This document shows positions 56,101 to 64,000 of a DNA stretch of 64,000 bases, in pieces. The position numbers and the translations under genes are program-made. This stretch comes from Isoperla grammatica (taxonomy: Eukaryota > Arthropoda > Insecta > Plecoptera > Perlodidae): positions 46,746,102-46,810,101 of the forward strand of contig OX246744.1 of assembly GCA_945910005.1 (NCBI GenBank), written 5' to 3'. Each line of letters opens with the position of its first letter. Position 1 is the first letter of the stretch. The notes under the pieces are model-generated. The model was given only the letters and a program-made list of their open reading frames with translations, ran no database searches and was not told the origin of the DNA.

Positions 56101-56715
56101 CCCCAGGGTAGGCCAGGGTAAGCACGAGTACATGTGGGTCTGTTAAAATTGCATTGAAACGTATCTATTTAAATTATTCTCAAGTACACACAAATATGTC
56201 ATCTTCTAGACAATTTAGAGTTCTTTTTTAAAATCTTTCTTTCTTCCAATAAATTTTGACGGTTTTTCAAATGATCTTAATTAACTTTTGTAATGTGCTG
56301 TTGTTGTTGTGCACCTTTCACACCTAATTAACAACATTTTTAAAACGTGAATATTAATATTTATTGGAGACAAAAAACATTCACAAGAGAGAGCAGAGCG
56401 CTAAATTCACTAGAAACAGAAATGTTGTGATTTTCTTTTGGGACAATTTAAAAACATTTTAATTAAAGCAATTTTAGCAGACCGAAATTGGTCGTCTCGC
56501 AGGGTAGGTGTACAAACGACCTCCTACTCGGCGGTGCAGCCACGTGGGCAGGGAGAGGGGGGAGGGGGGGGGGTAAACTCACGTCACCTCGCGACCCCGC
56601 CAACCTGGCCCGTGACTTGCGTTTCTCGCGGTAAAGTAGTGACCTCCCAATTAGCAAGAGGCTTGTGTTAATTTGTTCAGTGCCCAGGCTTCACAGCCAG
56701 GGGTGGGCAAACCGC

Positions 56716-58380
56716 TTCCTCGTCGTTCAAACTATCGACTAATCGCACTTCCTCGTCGCTCGAGCTATCGATTACTCGCACTTCCTCGTCGCTCGAACTA
56801 TCGATTACTCGCACTTCCTCGTTGCTCGAACTATCGATTACTCGCACTTCCTCGTCGCTCGAGCTATCGATTACTCGCACTTCCTCGTCGCTCGAGCTAT
56901 CGACTACTCGTACTTCCTCGTCGCTCGAACTATCGATTACTCGCACTTCCTCGTCGCTCGAACTATCGACTACTCGCACTTCCTCGTCACTCGAGCTATC
57001 GATTACTCGCACTTCCTCGTCGCTCGAACTATCGACTACTCGCACTTCCTCGTCACTCGAGCTATCGATTACTCGCACTTCCTCGTCGCTCGAACTATCG
57101 ACTACTCGCACTTCCTCGTCGCTCGAACTATCGATTACTCGCACTTCCTCGTCGCTCGAGCTATCGATTACTCGCACTTCCTCGTCGCTCGAGCTATCGA
57201 CTACTCGTACTTCCTCGTCGCTCGAACTATCGATTACTCGCACTTCCTCGTCGCTCGAACTATCGACTACTCGCACTTCCTCGTCACTCGAGCTATCGAT
57301 TACTCGCACTTCCTCGTCGCTCGAACTATCGACTACTCGCACTTCCTCGTCACTCGAGCTATCGACTACTCGTACTTCCTCGTCACTCGAACTATCGACT
57401 ACTCGCACTTCCTCGTCACTCGAGCTATCGACTACTCGCACTTCCTCGTCGCTCGAGCTATCGATTACTCGCACTTCCTCGTCGCTCGAGCTATCGACTA
57501 CTCGCACTACCTCGTCGCTCGAGCTATCGACTACTCGTACTTCCTCGTCGCTCGAACTATCGATTACTCGCACTTCCTCGTCGCTCGAGCTATCGATTAC
57601 TCGCACTTCCTCGTCACTCGAGCTATCGACTACTCGCACTTCCTCGTCACTCGAGCTATCGATTACTCGCACTTCCTCGTCGCTCGAACTATCGACTACT
57701 CGCACTTCCTCGTCACTCGAGCTATCGACTACTCGCACTTCCTCGTCACTCGAGCTATCGACTACTCGCACTTCCTCGTCACTCGAGCTATCGACTACTC
57801 GTACTTCCTCGTCACTCGAACTATCGACTACTCGCACTTCCTCGTCACTCGAGCTATCGACTACTCGCACTTCCTCGTCACTCGAGCTATCGATTACTCG
57901 CACTTCCTCGTCGCTCGAACTATCGACTACTCGCACTTCCTCGTCACTCGAGCTATCGATTACTCGCACTTCCTCGTCGCTCGAACTATCGACTACTCGC
58001 ACTTCCTCGTCACTCGAGCTATCGATTACTCGCACTTCCTCGTCGCTCGAACTATCGACTACTCGCACTTCCTCGTCACTCGAGCTATCGACTACTCGCA
58101 CTTCCTCGTCACTCGAGCTATCGATTACTCGCACTTCCTCTCGCTCGAACTGTCGATTACTCGCACTTCTTCGTCACTCGAGCTATCGATTACTCGCACT
58201 TCCTCTCGCTCGAACTGTCGATTACTCGCACTTCTTCGTCGCTCGAGCTATCGATTACTCGCACTTCCTCTCGCTCGACTGTCGATTACTCGCACTTCCT
58301 CGTCGCTCGAACTATCGATTACTCGCACTTCCTCTCGCTCGACTGTCGATTACTCGTACTTCCTCGTCGCTCGAACTATC
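56716..58380. repeat. 33-bp tandem array, about 50 units
   Basis: Units of 33 bp with CTTCCTCGTCRCTCGA, then RCTATCGAYTACTCGYA. Minus strand 56677-58134 stays open for 485 codons as 11-residue acidic repeats (VRV-V/I-DSSSDEE); two plus frames are also open (LPRRSNYRLLA and SSLELSITRT types). From 58135 units shorten to 31-32 bp and frames break. There is no ATG start for the minus frame (its start is GTG) and no flanking exon evidence, so it is annotated as a minisatellite. Confidence 0.95.
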
Positions 58381-58399
58381 AAACGAAGAATTTAGAACT

Positions 58400-58475
58400 A
58401 TTTTGATCTCGTCTGGGCCCGGGGTAGAATAGGCCCAGGGTGACTCTGCCAGTCGTATGAGGCGATAAGATGATC
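58400..58475 (-). mobile_element. Dispersed repeat family G, copy 4
   Basis: Reverse complement of 9724-9790 (TGGGCCCGGGGTAGAATAGG; CAGGGTGACTCTGCCAGTCG). Directly follows the 33-bp array. Confidence 0.6.
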
Positions 58476-58785
58476 CCCTGCCCGGACACCGTGCTATATT
58501 GTGCACCCCTGGGCGGGGGAGAATATTATGCTAATTGCAATGTCCCTGCACTCGGGCCGAGCTAATATTTACTCTGGAAATAACACGCTGTCTTGCATTG
58601 CATGGGACTAACCTGATCCCTGGCTGACTGGCTGCATCGGTTCAAACCCAACAAACATTTTGGTGCCTTCCCGCACTTTTCCCGATGTCTTTTCCCGCAC
58701 ATTGCATATGCGGGTCCTGTAAGGGAAACCCGTACAGGCCCCGCCTAGAAGTGTCCTACTGGCCGATGTCGGGTCCCGTACGGGT

Positions 58786-59055
58786 TGCACGCCATCTTCC
58801 CGCAATCTTCCCACTTGTATCCCGCAACCTTCCCGCACGGATTGCCCGCTATCTTCCCGCTAGTATCCCACAACTTTCCCGCACACGCTGCCCGCTATCT
58901 TCCCGCTAGTATCCCACAACTTTCCCGCACAGTCTGCCCGCTAGTATCCCGCAGCTTTCCCACTAGTATTCCGCAACCTTCTCGCTCGGATTGCCCGCTA
59001 TCTTCCCGCTAATACCCCGCAGCTTTCCCGCATGGGCTGCCCGCTATCTTCCCGG
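58786..59055 (+). repeat. Degenerate ~50-bp CCCGC-rich tandem repeat
   Basis: About five to six diverged units containing GCCCGCTATCTTCCCGCTAG and TATCCCRCARCTTTCCCGCA. The Pro/Ser-rich frames are by-products. Confidence 0.85.
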
Positions 59056-62000
59056 GGCCCGTCCCCCGGCCGCCCCTCATCAGTGCATGACATTGAAACA
59101 AACTGAAAAGTAACACAGTTTTTAGTTTTCAGTTTAGTTTCTTATTTACCCCTTTCTCAAATAAGCGTTTTATGGTTATTATTAGTAGAGTAATTATATT
59201 TATCTGTGGTCGAGGTGTGATACGAATGAACATAATGTGAACATTGGAGTGAAACTTAATCTATTTATAGGTAAAGCCAATTAGCAACAAAATTCTATTT
59301 TATTAAATCCAGTAGTTTCTCTTTTAAATAAATGCAATTATAGTCTCTAGCCTAATACAGCAATTGATTCTAAAATTGGATTAAGTTCCTAGTGTTCTTA
59401 TTGGACAAGGAAATTGGGTTTAAAAATAAAGAAACAAAAGCAATAATGTTTATATAAAGTGCAAGTGAATTTTATTACTAAAATACGTAATAATGTACAA
59501 TTGTTATGTAATGCCTCTGATACTGTTAGGCCTACTGAATTATTGATTACTGTTACCTTGGAGAATCTGAAAATTGTTATGTAGTAAGTGTGACATGTTC
59601 TTATTTTCCTACTTTGCCTTAACAAGGAAAACAAGATTGTTATCGAACCAGTATTAAGTTTAACACACCAAACTGGTATATTTATTATATTTTTTTTAGG
59701 TCCTCACAAACTGAAATAATAACAGTTCAATGCCCTGATACACTACCATAGATCACCACGACATGAGATCATGTTTTTGCAGCAGACACTTTTTAATAAA
59801 ATGTTCATAAAATAATGTAGATAGGCATATAGCATAATAACACTATATATATATTATAGTGCTATGTGATCGAGCTGATAGAGAATGTGTCTATGTATGT
59901 ATTCCCTAGTTATATACAAGCAATAAGGGGTAGCACGTGTACCTACTCGTTTAAATAAGTTCAATACACACAGAGTGATACATCATCACGGATCTACCTA
60001 CCAACTATTCGAATTAGGAAAATGCTATTCATGACACGTTTGTTATACATTACTACATCCACAAGATGCAAGTTGAGTTGTTAATCATAAATGAGCAATT
60101 ATGAACAAAAGCAAAGCAACATAAATATATTTACACGTTATTACTCCATGTTTTGCTCATTACTATTACACAATATTCAATACAGTATTACTAATACAAT
60201 TTTGATACAATACAATTAATTAATTTAATAGAATATTCAGTAGTAGGCTATCTATTTACATATAACCCTGAAGTATGGATGGGAAAGAACGATTTATTCC
60301 TTAACATTTAGGCTAACCCCTTAAACCAATCACGTTTAAACGGTTAACTGACATTTCTATTTTCATAATAAAATCCAAAATTAATAAATAGGCAACTGCA
60401 TAACATTAAAAAAAAATCATAACGATTTTAACGTCACGTATTCGATTGTTCTGCACTTGAAAATAATAATATAACGATACATATTTGAGGGCTGCGAGTG
60501 GGGGTTCAGCCTTAATTGTTGCCATCAACGACCCGCTTCTTTGCGCGTACCGTTCTTCCGCCATGACGATCCCTGGCATTTGCCAGCCACAATATTAAGA
60601 TTTTTTCAATGTCATTGACTTGGGCAGTTTTGGAGTTGGCTCTCACAGCAACTAAAATAAAGTTAAAGATAAATTACAAAACTGTATCAAGTCACAGTCC
60701 AAGGCTTTAAATAATTTTGGTGGTTTTGTAGACCCATTTGCTAAAACTAAAGGATTCACGTCAATACAATAAAAATAATAGAGTATTAAAAAACGGCCTA
60801 GATTAGATCACCAGCCATCAGATTAGAGAACAATTATTTATTTTACCGTCAAATGGCAATTAATAACCACAATGGAGGGCAAAGTGTCAATAACCACCAC
60901 AAAAAGGTTTCATCTGAGGGCAGTGGACATATGGCTATAAGGTGCTTTTTATGTTAGGTGCTGCTGTTTATTTTACAAAATAAAATTATGTAATTCTGAA
61001 GAGACAAGCTGAAAAGCGCTAGTATGCACTAAGCAGGGCGTGCAAGCGTGAGAAATATGATTAACACTTTTGGACAATTTGTTACAAAAATATAATAATT
61101 CATTGCTATTTTTATATTTTTATTATCGACCCACACCACCCACTCACAACGCTCTTCCTCCCCCCCCCCCCCCCCCCCCCCCAATATGGGTGAAGACCTA
61201 AATTGTAGTGTGTAGTAGACGGCCCGAACTGAAAGGGGGACGGGGGGGTCGGGGGTGTTGGGCCCCCGGAAAATGCATTTTTCAACGTCATTTTTGTGAT
61301 AATCTGTGTGTTTTAGAGCAGTAGAATGAAAAAAATTGTCAGTTTGTTTTATAAAAGAATATCTCGTTTTGAAGTGACTCTGTGAATATATTGTCTTATT
61401 TTTACTTTGTTATATGTGCTTAAACTTTGTCTACACATTTTATTTATTCGTAAAAAAAACAAAAACAAAAATCAGAACACTAGAGGTTCATTGCAAAGCT
61501 TATCGTAGGTATTAACATGGGCGCCGCAAGGGGAAGCAAAAGGGCATTTGCCCCCCTTGGATTTGAGGAATTCAAAATTTTAACTGACTATACGATGCGC
61601 GCCAGATGCGCCATTTCATATAAATTATGTAAATAAAAAATAAGATAACTAAATAACAAATATTTTCTAGTTTATCCGTCCCGTCACGAAACTGTTATTT
61701 TAACGCGATCCGATGAAATTGTTATTTGTTGTGTATACATAAATGAAAGAACCACTGACTTGACTGTTACGACCGGGGGCAATATGAGCACGCCACCCCC
61801 GGCCCCCGCACCACTCGTCACATGCTCACGGACTAGCCTCCTATCCTTTTATCAACATTTCTTATGTTTTTTTTTTCTATACTTACATTGCATTATATAT
61901 GCATTTTACTTTTTGTACCTATAGTCAATCACAGCCAGACGAGCCACGCTCTCAAATGATATTGTTCCTACGTGTTTATAATTGCTTTTCCTTGTGTTTT

Positions 62001-64000
62001 GTTCAACTTATATAATAACAACTACGCAGGCATTCTATATTTGTGACTAGTCACAAGATATTGGTCCTATACGTTTTGATGATTTCCGTCATGTAGTATA
62101 ATTTTTAATTTATTTATACGAGCACATATTACCTGTTAGTACACACCAAAATGGAACATCAAACCCATTTCCTAATCAAACCAAATCCTTATTCAAACGG
62201 CGCGTTTGCAAAAGATTGAACTTAAGCGAATAGTTGTCGACTCTGGCTAGTTAAAATCCTGCCAGAAAAGATATATTTTGATAAGCAAAGTATGTGAGAC
62301 GAAGCCACAGCCGTAACTATTTTTTATACTACTAAATTATGTTAGATCCCTGTCTAGTCTAGATCATCGTATTAATCAATCAATGCATATTAATTTTAGA
62401 TTGTATGCTTCCTTGTATGTATGTATTTTTATTTACCTATAACTAAGGTTATATTAAAAAAGGAAAATATTGAAGCAAAATGTAATACAATTATTATTAG
62501 TCGTAAATAAAATTCGATGTACATTCGTCCAACCAAATTAGTAATTTCCGATCGAATAGCTCAACTTCGGTCTTCAGCCTGATGTTAAAGTGAACGAAAC
62601 CGTGTTAGCAAAGCAACCCAAAAACACAACAGGATTTTGAAGATAATATTTGATAGCATCTTGAAAATATGAATACGAACTTAGAAGAAACCTACCTTAG
62701 TATTCTTGATTTTCAGGAACAATTGCGTCTTCACGTGATTTTTATAATAATGAGCTTGTCCATAACGAAGTTGAATCCTATTTTTCGTTTTAAAAACACG
62801 AGTCGTCAATATACCGTTGCCACTTGCCAGTCAGTTTTGTTCTTCTTTCCTTTCTTCCGACCACACACACTCACACACAAACACAGTCCACGACACGGAT
62901 CAATATTCAATGGATTAAAAAAAAATCGCAATAAGATTATGATACTAATAAAGCCCTAACTTATTTTATTTTTTCACGAAAGAACATGATAGCACACGTA
63001 TAAGTAACGTCTAACACCCACGAAGTATAAACTTGTTGTGTAGTCCAGTCAGTGTTTTGGACTGTTTTGCTTACCACGGTGGGATTCCCACCCCACTCCG
63101 CCCGAATCTTATCACCACTATAGCGAGCGGCACCGTATAACAAAGCTTAGTAGGACTTGTAGCATAGATAATGAATGAACACGTTGTAATTTCTTATCGG
63201 TGGTGGTCGAATTAAGTACGGTTATCATCAGCTACATAAGCAATATCACAACACATAATAACAATACAAAGAGAGCCTTCTTCATAGTGCGGTATCCTTT
63301 GTCATTACAGTTTTCTTACAGTTTATAAGCACCAAAGATACTTTTTAAACTGAGCTTTTTAAATTAACAATATGAATGTGCGTACGATGCATTGTAGGTT
63401 GTGCATACTGTAACTAGTCTCACTTTCTCGAATTGAATAGGACGTAAACAATACTTCCTTACAGTAGACGTATATTGAGAAGTTACTTTTTTACCTTATT
63501 TATTACCACTTCTATAATGTATATCATACTCATATTGTATAGATATGAGGTATAACAGTTGGCTATAATGTCAGGTGCATGATGTTGCTAAATTTGAAAT
63601 TAAGCTTCAGCGACACATTTTTACAATAATACATGGAAACTTTGTAATCTTCAAATCGTTCATTGAATTGAATTAATTTATTCGTTGTCTTATCTGTAAA
63701 TGAAGAACCAATACAAATACACTAGATAGTTGCAGACGAGTGATTACCAGCTAGCCTATTTAAAATCCATTGATTCTATGTAACATCTGTCATTTTAAAT
63801 ATTTCTGGAAAACACTCAAAACAGGTATAAATCCCTCCCCCTATGCCGTTGTCATTACGAAACACAATTTTCACATACACAGCATTATCATAATAGTATT
63901 CATAGTTTCATACTTACCTTATCTAAGAACTTCATTTACTTCATCTTCTCAATTCGATCATCAGTAAGTTTTTGATTATCACTGTGACGTATCGTAATAC
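59056..64000. other. AT-rich unique tail, no genes recognised
   Basis: No tandem arrays, SINE-A copies or strong inverted repeats were seen. A long C homopolymer lies at about 61158-61182, followed by G-rich sequence with GGGCCCCCGG, and a short GGGCATTTGCCCCCC palindrome at about 61540. Small open frames (for example plus 62669-62959) have no recognisable domains. Probably intergenic or intronic. Confidence 0.5.

Overview
This is a repeat-dominated eukaryotic nuclear window, most likely from an arthropod. Evidence for eukaryotic origin: consensus GT/AG splice sites around exons of one gene, tRNA-derived SINEs, many small inverted-repeat DNA transposons (MITEs), microsatellites and long satellites, and no operon-like gene packing. 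Evidence for an arthropod is weaker: a degenerate TAACC/CCTAA tract (insect/crustacean-type telomere motif, 38160-38245) and a SINE whose body resembles SINEs I associate with arthropod genomes. No species call is justified.

The only convincing protein-coding gene lies on the minus strand. Two internal exons are visible, 24945-25326 and then 19418-20135, joined by a phase-2 intron of about 4.8 kb whose reading frames match exactly. Together they give about 366 residues of low-complexity regulatory protein with basic nuclear-localisation-like patches, a phosphorylation-dependent SUMOylation motif (VKNERLSP), a CtBP-binding motif (PLDLS) and the N-terminal third of a SAM domain. The gene looks like a nuclear SAM-domain co-repressor. 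Its first exon(s) and the exon completing the SAM domain were not found.

Everything else is repeat or anonymous sequence. Left (1-19 kb): a 104-bp satellite (2389-3943), 30-bp and 40-bp minisatellites (6931-8764), microsatellites, several SINE-A copies and foldback MITEs. Middle (19-39 kb): the SAM gene with a transposon-filled intron, a 51-bp array (29006-30168), an inverted SINE pair, a PIF/Harbinger-like MITE, a 116-bp array, a 5S rRNA-like fragment and a foldback element enclosing telomere-like repeats. Right (39.7-55.05 kb): a 15.3-kb GC-rich satellite of about 153 units of 100 bp, nearly every unit carrying a perfect TGACGTCA (CRE) palindrome. It is followed by a 20-bp array, a 33-bp array, a degenerate CCCGC-rich array, and an AT-rich tail (59.06-64 kb) in which I see nothing.

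The strongest unexplained signal is TGACGTCA: besides the satellite copies, 16 perfect copies occur elsewhere, all between 13.4 and 32.7 kb, where fewer than one is expected by chance. A second coherent story is a SINE family (13 copies) whose 3' end resembles a LINE-like 3' end present in two copies, i.e. a likely SINE/LINE partnership.
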